DNA of 64,000 nucleotides from an uncultured Selenomonadales bacterium (GCA_946183785.1 CAMHCS010000007.1:26809-90808), one strand, 5' to 3'. Shown: positions 9,610-19,029, numbered from the stretch's first letter. The notes: generated from the sequence alone by a model not told the origin. Numbers and translations are program-made.

Positions 9610-11358
9610 TTACAGGCTTGTCCGGAAATAGAAGATACAGATGAACAGCACCGTCAATATAATCATGATCGTATCGGCGATGCTCGTCCGATAATTGTCC
9701 GGACTGTACCGTTTTTTCTCGTGAAACGGCCTCGCATCGAGGAATTGCATCGGATTGTCCGTGACGACCATGATCTGCCGCACGCCGACGCCCCAAGCAT
9801 GGCCGAGGCTACGGCAAAGGCCGAAGCAGAGATAGGCGATGCCCAGCACGAAGGTCTTGAACGGCCTACGATAGAACCAATCCGTATCGAGGGAAATCGC
9901 CGTATGCGGCTCCATCCTCGGCAGGAACAGCAGGAACGGGATCACGGCGACAAGCCCCATGATCAGCTGATTGGAAAAATGCATGACAGTGTACGGTTCA
10001 TAGCCCACCGGCCCGAAGGGCAGGAACTGGTAAAGGCTGAACTCGGGGAAGCAGCCGATGACCGTGCAAAGCACCGCGCCCAGCACCATCGCAATTTTCA
10101 TATTGCTCTCGATCGGACGCTGCTCCGGCGCCATGCCCTTATCCGGCGCGAGGAAGATGAAATACATCATCTTGAAGCAGATCGAGAGGAAAGTACCGAC
10201 GCTGGCCAGCTCCAAAAGCAGGGCCACCGTGCCCATGTGCGCCTCTTCCGCCGCCTCGATCGTCACCATCTTGCTGACGAAGCCGTTGAAGAATGGAACG
10301 CCCGCAATGGAGAACGCGCCGACGATAAAACAGATGAACACGAGCGGATACCGCTTCGCCATGCCGCCGAGCTGATTGATTTTCCTTACGCCCGTAGCGT
10401 AAGTGATTGCGTTGCAGCACATGAAGAGCAGCGACTTGAACAGAATATCGCAGAAGGCGTGCGCCGTAGCGCCGTTCATGCTCATCGCCGTGCCGATACC
10501 CGCGCCCGCGACCATGTAACCGACCTGGCTGACGATATGATAGGAAAGCAGCTTGATCATATCGTTTTCCATGACGGCGTAAGTGGCGCCATACAGCGCC
10601 ATCAGGACGCCGACGCCGATCAGGAGCTCCGCGCCGCCGAACATGCGAAGCAGCGAATAGACGGCTACCTTCGTCGTGTAGCTGGACATGAAGACGCTGC
10701 CCGTGAGCGTCGCCGCCGGATAGCCGTCGACGAGCCAGCCGTGCATCGGTACGGCCGCCACGTTGATGCAGACGCCCGCGAGGATTGCCCAGAACGCTGC
10801 ATCATAAGGACCCGACATCAGATTGTGCACGAGGATATCGCCCTGCACAAGCTTCATGATGACGCCGAAGAGTACGAGATTTCCGCTCAGCGTATGCACC
10901 AGAAGATAGCGGATGCCGGCGCTCCGGCTCGTCGGCCTCGGATCGTTCCAGATCAGGAAGGTCGAAGCGACCGCTTCCAGCTCCCAGAAGAACAGGAAGG
11001 TAATCCAGTCATGCGCCAGCACGACGCCGATGGAAGAGCCGACATATGCCATCGAGCAAAGCGCTTCCAAAGGGCTTTTGTGATGACAGCTGTATATGCC
11101 GCCGATAATGCCGAAGACGCAGAAAATCACGGCGAATATCCAGCTCAACGAATCGACGTAAAGATAATGGATCGTAAAGTCCTCGAGGAACTTGAACTTC
11201 AAATCCGTCCCCGGAGCGAAGCGGAGCATACCGAGAAGCGCCAATACCGGACAGCAGGCCAGAATCATCCTGCGTTCCTTCGGCGCGCAAAGAGCCGCGA
11301 AAAAGCCTACGAGAATGAATATGATACCGGGATGGAAATTCTCAAACATCGGAATCAT
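9610..11358 (-). CDS. NuoL/MrpD-like proton-translocating antiporter subunit (third of three)
   Basis: A polytopic membrane protein of about 582 aa with many hydrophobic helices and the conserved features of complex I antiporter-like subunits: a glutamate in an FFWELEAVAS helix, charged histidine/lysine helices (VPMHGWLVDGYP, SSYTTKVAVYSLLRMFGG), and a KSLLFMCCNAI helix. The family conducts protons or exchanges Na+/H+ in Mrp antiporters, Mbh hydrogenases and complex I. ATG at 11358 follows AAAGG and is chosen over upstream starts in MKIIMRKDAM. It overlaps the preceding small gene and ends the operon. Confidence 0.85.
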   Translation of the reverse strand: MIPMFENFHPGIIFILVGFFAALCAPKERRMILACCPVLALLGMLRFAPGTDLKFKFLEDFTIHYLYVDSLSWIFAVIFCVFGIIGGIYSCHHKSPLEALCSMAYVGSSIGVVLAHDWITFLFFWELEAVASTFLIWNDPRPTSRSAGIRYLLVHTLSGNLVLFGVIMKLVQGDILVHNLMSGPYDAAFWAILAGVCINVAAVPMHGWLVDGYPAATLTGSVFMSSYTTKVAVYSLLRMFGGAELLIGVGVLMALYGATYAVMENDMIKLLSYHIVSQVGYMVAGAGIGTAMSMNGATAHAFCDILFKSLLFMCCNAITYATGVRKINQLGGMAKRYPLVFICFIVGAFSIAGVPFFNGFVSKMVTIEAAEEAHMGTVALLLELASVGTFLSICFKMMYFIFLAPDKGMAPEQRPIESNMKIAMVLGAVLCTVIGCFPEFSLYQFLPFGPVGYEPYTVMHFSNQLIMGLVAVIPFLLFLPRMEPHTAISLDTDWFYRRPFKTFVLGIAYLCFGLCRSLGHAWGVGVRQIMVVTDNPMQFLDARPFHEKKRYSPDNYRTSIADTIMIILTVLFICIFYFRTSL

Positions 11359-11614
11359 CGCATCCTTTCTCATAATAATCTTCATCGCGCTGCAAGAGCG
11401 GCGTCATAATCAGCTTCGCAAGGATAATCAATATCCAGCAGCCGACAAACGCAAATGCGATCATGCCGCCCGGCTTTTGCAGGAGATGCTCCGGCTCGCT
11501 GTATCCGCCCAACGCGAACGTCACAGCGAAAACCACAAGCGCCAAAGCCGCCGCCAGGAAAATCACTTTGAACCGCTTTGCACGGTCGCCGACAAGGTCA
11601 ATCAACCCAGCCAC
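11342..11614 (-). CDS. Small membrane protein of the antiporter operon
   Basis: About 90 aa with two hydrophobic helices (VIFLAAALALVVFAVTFALG and MIAFAFVGCWILIILAKLI) and charged ends. The ATG-initiated form begins at 11653, but GTG at 11614 or TTG at 11605, both close behind GGGGAGG, fits better. I do not recognise a family. Its position between two large antiporter subunits, overlapping both, suggests an accessory subunit. Confidence 0.6.
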   Translation of the reverse strand: MAGLIDLVGDRAKRFKVIFLAAALALVVFAVTFALGGYSEPEHLLQKPGGMIAFAFVGCWILIILAKLIMTPLLQRDEDYYEKGCDDSDV

Positions 11615-13109
11615 CTCCCCATCCGGCCGTAATTCCCGCCGACGCCATCTCACAGAGCTTGTAGAAATCCGGCGGGAAAATCTCCGGGTCTACGCCGAGA
11701 ATCAAAGCGAGAATCGCGGTAAAGCAAATCGGGATCAGCATGCAATAGCTGATGGATCCGTATTTTCTCGGATCCTTGACCGGCTCGGGCTTGAAAAACG
11801 CCATGCGCACCACCGGCATCAGATACGCCATCGCGAGAAGCGCCGAGGCTACCCAGACCGCTACGAAAAGCGGCTTTCCGGCCTGCATAGCGCCCATCGC
11901 AAGATTCCATTTACTGATAAAGCCGACGATGAAAGGCGTACCGGCAATACCCAACGAAGCGATAGCGAAGCACCCCATCGTCACCGGCATTCGATGGCCG
12001 ATTCCGTCCATTTCGCTGATGTCGTGCAGATGCGTCCTGACGATGATGCAGCCCGCGCACATGAAAAGGGTAATCTTCATAACCGCATGCGCCACGAGGT
12101 GCAGGTACGCTCCCTTGAACGCCAGCGGCGTGAGCAGCGCGCCGCCGAGCACGATATAGCTAAGCTGTCCGATGGTCGAGAACGCGAGCCGCCGTTTCAG
12201 GTTGTCCTGCCGAAGCGCGATAAACGAGCTGGCGAGAATCGTGAGCGCCGCCGCCCAGGCAAGGCAATCCGCGATTCCAAGCTCGGCGAGGAGTTTCGGC
12301 CCGAACACGAAGCCGAGTATACGAAGCACCGCAAACGCGCCAGTCTTGACGACCGCCACCGCATGGAGAAGCGCACTGACCGGCGTCGGCGCAACCATCG
12401 CGGCCGGGAGCCAACCGTGCAGCGGCATGACAGCAGCCTTGACGCTGCCCGCCATAATCATCAGTACGAAAAGAAGCTGCAATACCCAGGCGGGCGCCAT
12501 ATCGATAGTAAGGAAACCGCCGGGGGTAAAGTCCATCGTGCCCGCGATGCAGTATACGCCCACCGTGCCCGCGAGGAAAAGCTGGCCGGAGACGAGCGTA
12601 TATGCCAGATATTTCCGCGAGGCGAGCAGCGCTTCCTCATCGCGTTCATGGAGTACGAGCGGATAACTGGAAATCGTCAGGATTTCGTAGAACACGAAGA
12701 AGGTCAGCAGATTTGACGCCATCGCGATGCCCATCGTCGCGCCGATACAGAGCGCGAAGGCCGCGAAATAACCGGTCTGCATTCCCTCATGATTGTTCCG
12801 CATATAGCCGATACTGTAAAAATTGATTGGTATCCAAAGCATCGAGGCCAGCGCGGCGAAAATCATGCCCGCCGGGTCGACCCGCATCGTGAGCCCCACC
12901 GTGTCCGTCAGGTCGAACAGCGTGTACTCGTAGGTCACGCCGTCCAGCACGCCGCCGACCATGCTGATGATGACGCCGAACATCGTGATGGAGCCGATGG
13001 CGCTCCATGTCTCACGGATATTCGGGTACTTGTTGCTCATGGAGACGAGCAGCGCCGCTAAAAAAGCGATTCCGATTGCGATAAATGGACGTGCGTCTAT
13101 AACAGTCAT
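11598..13109 (-). CDS. NuoM/MrpD-like antiporter subunit (second of three)
   Basis: A 503-aa protein with about 14 predicted membrane helices and the antiporter signature: FFVFYEILTISSYPLVLHE with the conserved TM5 glutamate, KAAVMPLHGWLPAAMVAPTPVSALLHAVAVVKTGAF with TM7-8 lysine and histidine, and a KITLFMCAG helix. It is a paralogue of the adjacent 499-aa and 582-aa subunits. It overlaps its upstream neighbour by 4 bp, so translation is coupled. Confidence 0.88.
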   Translation of the reverse strand: MTVIDARPFIAIGIAFLAALLVSMSNKYPNIRETWSAIGSITMFGVIISMVGGVLDGVTYEYTLFDLTDTVGLTMRVDPAGMIFAALASMLWIPINFYSIGYMRNNHEGMQTGYFAAFALCIGATMGIAMASNLLTFFVFYEILTISSYPLVLHERDEEALLASRKYLAYTLVSGQLFLAGTVGVYCIAGTMDFTPGGFLTIDMAPAWVLQLLFVLMIMAGSVKAAVMPLHGWLPAAMVAPTPVSALLHAVAVVKTGAFAVLRILGFVFGPKLLAELGIADCLAWAAALTILASSFIALRQDNLKRRLAFSTIGQLSYIVLGGALLTPLAFKGAYLHLVAHAVMKITLFMCAGCIIVRTHLHDISEMDGIGHRMPVTMGCFAIASLGIAGTPFIVGFISKWNLAMGAMQAGKPLFVAVWVASALLAMAYLMPVVRMAFFKPEPVKDPRKYGSISYCMLIPICFTAILALILGVDPEIFPPDFYKLCEMASAGITAGWGGGWVD

Positions 13110-14605
13110 TTGATCAGCACCTCCGGCAATCCAATATTGACGATATCCGTCACCAATGTGCTGCTGTATATGCCGAGGAACAGGATCGCGAGCCCAGTGA
13201 CCGCGATGGGAACCAGCATGCTGACGGGAAGCCCGAGTCCGGTCTCCGCTTCGTGGATCTCAGGCAGCGACGCCTCGCGCTGGACGAACATCTGCTCAAT
13301 GATACGGAAATAATACACGGCATTCAAAAGCGAGCTGACGACCAGCACCGCGATATAAATGTTCTGTCCGCCCTCGTAGGCCCCAAGCATCAGATACCAC
13401 TTGCTGAAAAAGCCGCAGGTGGGCGGAATGCCGACCATCGAGAGCACCGCGAGCACCACGGCCACGCTCGACACGGGCATTTTGCGGTTCAGCCCGCCGA
13501 GGCGGTACAGATTGACCTCGCCGTAACGATAGGTAATGCCGCCGACCACGAGGAACAGACAGCATTTCATGAACGCGTGATTGATCAGGTGAAGCACAGC
13601 GCCGATGAAGCCGTGGACGTTTCCGAGCGCCATGCCCACAGCGATATAACCGAGCTGCGCCACCGACGAATAGGCCAGCATACGGCGGAAATCATACTGC
13701 GCCAGCGCCATGACCGAACCGATCAGGATACCGCAGATTCCCATGATGCCGAGCACGTTCATCAGCGATTCCATCACGGAATTGTGGACGCCGAAGACAT
13801 AGAAGAAATAGCGAAGCATCGCGTATGCCGGCACCTTGCTCATGCAACCGGAAATGAAGCCCGCCGCTCCCGGGTGCGAGTAGGTGTAAGAATCCGGCTG
13901 CCAGCCGTGAAGCGGGAACAGCGCCATCTTGATGCCGAACGCAATCAGGAAGCACGCCACCGCGAACGCGAACAACGGCGTATGCACAAAGGGCTGGATA
14001 CGCTGCCCGATGTCCGCCATATTCAGCGAGCCGGTCATCGCGTAGATGTAGCCGATGCCGATCAGGTAAAGCGACGCGCCGATCGTTCCGACCAGAAGAT
14101 AACGAAAGGCCGCCACCATCGATTTCTTGCCGCCCAAAGCGATAAGACCGTAGCCGGAGAGCGACATGATTTCGAGATAAACGTACATATTGAATACGTC
14201 GCCCGTCACCGTCATGCCGCAAAGGCCGACCGTCAAAAGCCCGTACAGCGTATAATATCCGCCGTAATGCAGCCAGTCCTCGTTCTGCAGGAACGGGCGG
14301 CTGTAAAAGCTGACCACCAGCGAAATGAAAGTGATCATGCAAAGTACCGCCGTGTTGAGCGGATCGATCGCGAACTCGATACCGATCGGCGGCGCCCAGT
14401 TGCCCATCCAATAATGGACCGACTTCCCCCCCTCGGCGAGCACCTCGCGAAGCGAAGCCACCGAGCTGATAAACGCGCCCAGGATGGAAAGCTGCACCAC
14501 CCATGCGCCAAGATGCTTATGCAGGCGTGAGAGCGCCAGACACAACAGCGACGCAGAAAGCGGAAGCAGAACGATGAATACAGGGCTATGCGCTCCTAAA
14601 TTCAT
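13106..14605 (-). CDS. mnhD: MnhD/MrpD-like antiporter subunit (first of three)
   Basis: A 499-aa multi-pass protein. It has FNMYVYLEIMSLSGYGLIALG with the key TM5 glutamate, KMALFPLHGWQPDSYTYSHPGAAGFISG, and HLINHAFMKCCLFLVVGG. These match MrpD and NuoN proton channels. It overlaps mnhC upstream by 4 bp and the next antiporter subunit downstream by 4 bp. It is expected in the cytoplasmic membrane as part of one multisubunit complex. Confidence 0.88.
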   Translation of the reverse strand: MNLGAHSPVFIVLLPLSASLLCLALSRLHKHLGAWVVQLSILGAFISSVASLREVLAEGGKSVHYWMGNWAPPIGIEFAIDPLNTAVLCMITFISLVVSFYSRPFLQNEDWLHYGGYYTLYGLLTVGLCGMTVTGDVFNMYVYLEIMSLSGYGLIALGGKKSMVAAFRYLLVGTIGASLYLIGIGYIYAMTGSLNMADIGQRIQPFVHTPLFAFAVACFLIAFGIKMALFPLHGWQPDSYTYSHPGAAGFISGCMSKVPAYAMLRYFFYVFGVHNSVMESLMNVLGIMGICGILIGSVMALAQYDFRRMLAYSSVAQLGYIAVGMALGNVHGFIGAVLHLINHAFMKCCLFLVVGGITYRYGEVNLYRLGGLNRKMPVSSVAVVLAVLSMVGIPPTCGFFSKWYLMLGAYEGGQNIYIAVLVVSSLLNAVYYFRIIEQMFVQREASLPEIHEAETGLGLPVSMLVPIAVTGLAILFLGIYSSTLVTDIVNIGLPEVLIK

Positions 14606-14979
14606 TTGCTCGCCCTCCTCAGCACCTCAGGCTCCTCCAGCGAGCCGTAAAATTCCTTGATTCGCATCAAAAGGGCGATTGCGACGCCCGTCGTGCCCAT
14701 ACTGACCACGATTGCCGTCAGCATCAGCGCATGCGGAAGAGGATTGATGTAGCTGGCAGGATCGACATTCCCCGGTACGAGGATCGGGATCATACCGCCC
14801 TCTTTTTGCGCGAAGCAAAGATAGAAGAAAATGACTGCGACCTGCATGACGTTCATCGCCATCAGCTTTTTCAGGTAATGCTTCGCGAGCACCATACCGT
14901 AAACGCCCAGAAAGAAAAGGATCATGACCAATGTGTAGATGCCCCGCTGCGCGAGAAATTCATTCAGCGCGTCCATCAA
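14602..14979 (-). CDS. mnhC: MnhC/NuoK-like antiporter subunit
   Basis: A 125-aa, three-helix membrane protein. The second helix carries the NuoK-type pattern (KKLMAMNVMQVAVIFFYLCF) and the third is VVSMGTTGVAIALLMRI. NuoK/MrpC subunits are ~100-125 aa and form part of the proton path. It overlaps both neighbours by 4 bp. Confidence 0.85.
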   Translation of the reverse strand: MMDALNEFLAQRGIYTLVMILFFLGVYGMVLAKHYLKKLMAMNVMQVAVIFFYLCFAQKEGGMIPILVPGNVDPASYINPLPHALMLTAIVVSMGTTGVAIALLMRIKEFYGSLEEPEVLRRASK

Positions 14980-15416
14980 TCATCGCTCCTTTCCACAACG
15001 GCGTCCATGATATTCAAAATCGTCATCATGACGCAGATCGTGACGCCGATCTCGATCATCAGTATACCCAGCGCGTGCATTTCATGCGCCGGCTCCATAT
15101 GCACCGGCATAAAGCTGTAATCGAGGAATTTGCCGCCGCCCAGCAGCGTCAGCCAACCGGCCAGCGTGTAGATGAACGTCCCGCAGCCTGCCAATACCAA
15201 AGAATTTTTCATTTGGATATTGAAGATTGTCGCCCGCTCTCCTAGAATCAGCCGCGCCAGCACGATGCCGAATCCCATCACGACGCCGGCCTGGAAGCCT
15301 CCGCCCGGAGAAGTCTCACCCAACACGAGAACATACACCGCATAGACCAGCGTGAACGGGACGAGCATTCTAAACGCGATATTCAGCAAAATGCCGCCGA
15401 ATGGATCCTTCATCAT
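14976..15416 (-). CDS. mnhB: MnhB-domain subunit (MbhF-like)
   Basis: A 146-aa, four-helix protein with the MnhB hallmark GETSPGGGFQAGVVMG near residue 33. The MnhB domain occurs in Mrp antiporters and in the antiporter half of Mbh-type hydrogenases. It overlaps the downstream mnhC and lies after the small MbhE-like subunit. Confidence 0.85.
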   Translation of the reverse strand: MMKDPFGGILLNIAFRMLVPFTLVYAVYVLVLGETSPGGGFQAGVVMGFGIVLARLILGERATIFNIQMKNSLVLAGCGTFIYTLAGWLTLLGGGKFLDYSFMPVHMEPAHEMHALGILMIEIGVTICVMMTILNIMDAVVERSDD

Positions 15417-15718
15417 TCGTAATCATCTTCTTTCTCCGGCCTGCGTCCCATCGTCGATTTCGACAGGATCAGCGCCGCCGTCAGTCCCGACAGGTACATA
15501 ACCGTCGTCTCCCACATCGTATCGAAGCCTCTGTAATCAGCCAGCGTGCCCGTTACGATGTTCGGCGAGCCGGTATCGATCTCGCTCTGCGAGATATAGA
15601 CCGGAGTGATATGTTGGTTTGGCGCGCTCTGAGGATCGCCGATCTCCGGCAGGAAGATCACGCTGCTGCAAAACAGCCCGGTCAGAAGCGCGAGGACCGT
15701 AATGACAAAACCGCGCAT
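15413..15718 (-). CDS. MbhE-like small membrane subunit
   Basis: A 101-aa protein with two hydrophobic helices flanking a polar loop that contains NIVTGTLADYRGFDTMWE. This DYRGFDTMxE box is typical of MbhE, the hydrogenase and Mrp subunit that corresponds to part of MrpA's C-terminus. It overlaps mnhB by 4 bp. Confidence 0.75.
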   Translation of the reverse strand: MRGFVITVLALLTGLFCSSVIFLPEIGDPQSAPNQHITPVYISQSEIDTGSPNIVTGTLADYRGFDTMWETTVMYLSGLTAALILSKSTMGRRPEKEDDYE

Positions 15719-15961
15719 TTACTTGCACCACCTATCCAGTTTTTTCAACGCGATCACATAGAAGATCGTCGAGACCGTACCGACGACGACTTCCGTGAAC
15801 GCCACGTCCGGAGAGCCCATCATCAGATACATCAGCACCGCGCAGAAGCTGAACGCGCTGTACGTCATGATCGCACTCAGAAGATCGCGCTCGTAGATGA
15901 TGCAGATGGTGATCAGGATCAGGAACACCAGCAAAATCGCCTCAACTATGTAAATCTGCAT
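15719..15961 (-). CDS. MbhD-like (DUF4040) membrane subunit
   Basis: An 80-aa, mostly hydrophobic protein with a central GSPDVAFTEVVVGTVSTIFYV segment, the MbhD/DUF4040 signature that is also found near the C-terminus of long MrpA and NuoL-like proteins. It is encoded separately here, as in archaeal Mbh clusters. It overlaps mnhG and abuts the MbhE-like gene. Confidence 0.78.
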   Translation of the reverse strand: MQIYIVEAILLVFLILITICIIYERDLLSAIMTYSAFSFCAVLMYLMMGSPDVAFTEVVVGTVSTIFYVIALKKLDRWCK

Positions 15962-16325
15962 CTGCTTCCCCTCCTTTTATCTCCGCGTCCGGCAAGACCT
16001 CGTTCGGCAGTCGGTTCTTCGTCCAGACAGGGTGTCCCGTCTTGTACGCCGCCTTCGTCAGGATATGCGAGCCGATCGGATTGCCGATAAAAACGAACAT
16101 CATGATAATCAGGAGCTTTGCCGACGTGATCGACACGCCGTTATACACGGCAAGGCCAAGAAACACCAGCAGCGTTCCCAGCGTTTCGCTGTTGCCCGAA
16201 GCGTGCACCCTGCTGTAAAAATCCGGCAGGCGCAGCATTCCGATCATCGAGCCGACGAGGAAGATAAGCCCCAGCCCCATCAACAGCGCCGCGATTATTT
16301 CCTGTACAGGTACGCTGGCTATCAT
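15942..16325 (-). CDS. mnhG: MnhG/MrpG antiporter subunit
   Basis: A 127-aa, three-helix protein. ATG at 16325 is chosen because it overlaps the mnhF stop as ATGA and follows GGGAGGGA by about 9 nt; a longer reading to 16373 adds residues unlike the family. Motifs MLRLPDFYSRVHASG and GNPIGSHILTKAAY are those of MrpG. It overlaps the MbhD-like gene at its 3' end. Confidence 0.88.
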   Translation of the reverse strand: MIASVPVQEIIAALLMGLGLIFLVGSMIGMLRLPDFYSRVHASGNSETLGTLLVFLGLAVYNGVSITSAKLLIIMMFVFIGNPIGSHILTKAAYKTGHPVWTKNRLPNEVLPDAEIKGGEADADLHS

Positions 16326-16585
16326 AGTTTCTTCCCTCCCAAATACTTCGCGAGCACCACCGAGCCGAGACACCCCATCATCGCGTAGGCCATCGCGAGA
16401 TCGACGTACATGCCCGGCTGATTGTCAAGGAAACCAAACAATACGATCAAAAGGATCGTGTCCGCCGTAATCACGCCCAACCCGTTCATGCGGTCGAAAA
16501 TCGTCGGCCCCTGAAAGACCCGCTGCAGCATCAGCCCGATTGTCGCCAGAAGGACGCCCATCAGCACGAGAAAAAAGATTCGCAC
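16322..16585 (-). CDS. mnhF: MnhF/MrpF antiporter subunit
   Basis: An 87-aa, three-helix protein with the MrpF pattern: a first hydrophobic helix, then RVFQGPTIFDRMNGLGVITADTILL, then a third helix containing YVDLAMAYAMMG. It lies 1 bp after mnhE and overlaps mnhG by ATGA. Confidence 0.87.
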   Translation of the reverse strand: MRIFFLVLMGVLLATIGLMLQRVFQGPTIFDRMNGLGVITADTILLIVLFGFLDNQPGMYVDLAMAYAMMGCLGSVVLAKYLGGKKL

Positions 16586-16586
16586 G

Positions 16587-17243
16587 TCAATCCTTCCCTT
16601 CTAATAGTTCAAAATCATACGATTCGCCATAGAGCCAGGCAACCTTCTTCTGCATATCGCCGCCCCGGAGTCCTTCCGCCGCGCCGACCGTCAGCGCGTG
16701 AACCTCGTACACGCCGTCCTCGGTCACGTTCATCGTCACCGTTCCCGGCGTCAGCGTAATCGAGTTTGCCAGCACGACCTTCGCCATCGGGTTGTCCGTC
16801 TGATAGCGGAAGCGCACGACGCAGGGGTCGATTTCAATCTCGGGACGCACCGTTGCGCGGATTACGTCCACATTGGCCAGGACGAGCTGCCAGAGCAGCC
16901 AGACAAAATACGCCAGAAGCTTCACCGGGTTGACCCCAAACACAAAATACCGCTTCGTATCGTCCCCGTTCGGAATCAAAAGAAGCGGATAACTGACCCA
17001 CGCCGCAATGATCGAAGTCAAAACGCCATAGGTCAAAAATTTCGGCTCCGTATTCCCCGAAAGAAGCATCCAGAATCCAAACATCAGGACCGCCATCGAC
17101 AAAAGATGCACCGCCGGAGACCCGACAACCCGTTTGTCACGCACGCTCTCCAAACCTGCCACTTCCCTCTGTTTTAAAATTTGATGTCCCCAAATATATT
17201 TATGTATTCGACACCCTGCGGAAATCTCCTCTTTTTCCGACAA
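16587..17243 (-). CDS. mnhE: MnhE/MrpE antiporter subunit
   Basis: The first gene of the operon; up to 218 aa. Two hydrophobic helices are followed by the soluble MnhE domain with NVDVIRATVRPEIEIDPCVVRFR and SITLTPGTVTMNV. Family members are usually about 160 aa, so the 218-aa reading is long. A GTG at 17162 (191 aa) or a later start may be the real one. I could not pick a clear promoter upstream. Confidence 0.82.
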   Translation of the reverse strand: MSEKEEISAGCRIHKYIWGHQILKQREVAGLESVRDKRVVGSPAVHLLSMAVLMFGFWMLLSGNTEPKFLTYGVLTSIIAAWVSYPLLLIPNGDDTKRYFVFGVNPVKLLAYFVWLLWQLVLANVDVIRATVRPEIEIDPCVVRFRYQTDNPMAKVVLANSITLTPGTVTMNVTEDGVYEVHALTVGAAEGLRGGDMQKKVAWLYGESYDFELLEGKD

Positions 17244-17289
17244 TTTTTTACAGAAATTTTCATGAAATAATCAGCCCGGTTCATTGCCA

Positions 17290-17322
17290 AAAAAAAGAAC
17301 GGCACGGCAATTGTTGCCATGT
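17290..17322 (-). terminator. Terminator after leuA
   Basis: CACGGCAA (17304-17311) pairs with TTGCCATG (17315-17322) with one G-T pair. On the minus strand it is followed by a run of eight Ts. It separates leuA from the antiporter operon. Confidence 0.8.
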
Positions 17323-17340
17323 CGCTCTCTTTCCGTCAAC

Positions 17341-19014
17341 TTACTCTTCCTCGTGCTTCATTCGGTTGATGGCGCTGACGAGGGCCAGGATCGACGCCGT
17401 AATGATGTCGGTGTCCATGCCCGCGCCCCAATAGGTGTGTCCACCCTCGCCCGTGATGCCGATATAAGCCATCGCCCGGGACGCCTGGCCGATTTCCAGC
17501 GCGTGCTCGCTGTACGTCAGGTCTTTATAACTTACGCCCAGGTTTTGCTGGAGCGCGCTGGAAACTGCGTCAAGGCGTCCGTTGCCCCGCGCTTTGTAGG
17601 TCTGTTCCTTGCCGTTCACGAACATCATGACCTCGCCGGCACGGGAGCCGTCCGGCTGCTTTTTCAACGTAAAGTCGATCAGCTTGTACGGCATTTCGAC
17701 ATTGACATATTCGTTCAGGAAAAGCTGATAGATTTCATCCGGCAGCAGTTCCTTGTGCTTGTGGTCGGAAACGCTCTTGACAAAGTAGCCGAAATCCTCG
17801 CGCATTTTATTCGGCATGAGTACGCCGTACTGGTGCTCCATGATGAATCCTACGCCGCCTTTGCCCGATTGGCTGTTGATGCGGATTACATCGCCGTCGT
17901 ACTCGCGTCCGACGTCCTGCGGGTCGATGGGCAGATACGGCACCGTCCAACGGGCCGGATCCGTCTCCTCGCGCCACTTCATGCCCTTGGCGATAGCGTC
18001 CTGATGCGAGCCTGAGAAAGCGGCGAAGACCAGCGCGCCCGCATACGGCTGGCGGGCGTGGACATGCATTCGCGTCACGCGCTCGTACATCTCCGTAAGC
18101 TCCGGCATGTTCGTAAAATCAAGATTCGGGTCGACGCCCAGCGCGAACATGTTCATGGCGATGGTCACGATATCGGCGTTGCCTGTGCGCTCGCCGTTGC
18201 CGAACAGCGTTCCCTCGATACGGTCGGCGCCCGCGAGAAGCCCCATCTCCGAATCCGCCACGCCGCAGCCGCGGTCGTTGTGCGGATGGAGCGAAAGCAC
18301 GACGTTCTCGCGATATTTGAGGTTCTGCGAGATATAGGCGACCTGCATCGCGTAAATGTGCGGCATCGACATTTCCACCGTCACCGGGATATTGATGATC
18401 GGCTTCCTGTCCGCTTTCGGCTGCCAGACGTCGAGCACCGCGTTGCAGACCTCCAGCGCGTATTCCGGCTCCGTTCCCGTGAAGCTCTCCGGCGAATACT
18501 CGAAACGGTAGTTCTCCCCCGCTTCTTCGGTCAGTTCCTTCAAAAGCTTCGCGCCTTCGACGGCAATCTCCTTGATTTCTTCCTTCGTCATGCGGAACAC
18601 CTGCTCGCGCTGGGCGACGGAAGTGGAATTATAAACGTGGACGATGGCGTTCTTGACGCCGCGAAGCGCCTCGAAGGTCTTTCGGATGATATGCGGGCGC
18701 GCCTGCGTCAGCACCTGCACCGTCACGTCGTCGGGAATCAGATCGTCGTCCACGAGGCGGCGCAGAAATTCATACTCGGTATCGGAAGCCGCCGGAAAAC
18801 CGACCTCGATTTCCTTGAAGCCGATCTTGACGAGCATTTTGTAAAACTCGATCTTCTCGTCGAGACTCATCGGGATGATCAACGACTGGTTGCCGTCGCG
18901 AAGGTCGACGCTGCACCAGACCGGCGCGTGCTCCGGATATTCCTTTTTCGCCCACGAAAGATCGAGGACCGGCGGAAGATAGTATCCTTTTCTGTACTTC
19001 GTGTAGTTTTGCAT
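17341..19014 (-). CDS. leuA: 2-isopropylmalate synthase (LeuA, long alpha-IPMS form)
   Basis: A 557-aa enzyme that condenses acetyl-CoA with 2-oxoisovalerate in the first committed step of leucine synthesis. The TIM barrel starts with WCSVDLRDGNQSL (metal-binding DxRDGxQ), and HPHNDRGCGVADSE carries the metal histidines. The C-terminal LeuA dimer domain (GKEQTYKARGNGRLDAVSSAL) is the leucine feedback site. Length and N-terminus (YYLPPVLDLSWAKKEYP) match the fungal/actinobacterial-like type 2 group. A leucine T-box precedes it and a terminator follows, so it is a single-gene unit. Confidence 0.94.
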   Translation of the reverse strand: MQNYTKYRKGYYLPPVLDLSWAKKEYPEHAPVWCSVDLRDGNQSLIIPMSLDEKIEFYKMLVKIGFKEIEVGFPAASDTEYEFLRRLVDDDLIPDDVTVQVLTQARPHIIRKTFEALRGVKNAIVHVYNSTSVAQREQVFRMTKEEIKEIAVEGAKLLKELTEEAGENYRFEYSPESFTGTEPEYALEVCNAVLDVWQPKADRKPIINIPVTVEMSMPHIYAMQVAYISQNLKYRENVVLSLHPHNDRGCGVADSEMGLLAGADRIEGTLFGNGERTGNADIVTIAMNMFALGVDPNLDFTNMPELTEMYERVTRMHVHARQPYAGALVFAAFSGSHQDAIAKGMKWREETDPARWTVPYLPIDPQDVGREYDGDVIRINSQSGKGGVGFIMEHQYGVLMPNKMREDFGYFVKSVSDHKHKELLPDEIYQLFLNEYVNVEMPYKLIDFTLKKQPDGSRAGEVMMFVNGKEQTYKARGNGRLDAVSSALQQNLGVSYKDLTYSEHALEIGQASRAMAYIGITGEGGHTYWGAGMDTDIITASILALVSAINRMKHEEE

Positions 19015-19029
19015 TGCCTCTCCTCCTCA

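Noticed and set aside
9523..11409. 628-codon open frame on the plus strand opposite the NuoL-like antiporter gene
   Set aside because: It is Arg/His/Glu-rich with no domain, and is the antisense shadow of a well-supported membrane protein gene in GC-rich DNA. Similar long shadows oppose clpX/clpP (5451-7394), mnhD (13253-14530) and hisC/hisD (23338-25575).
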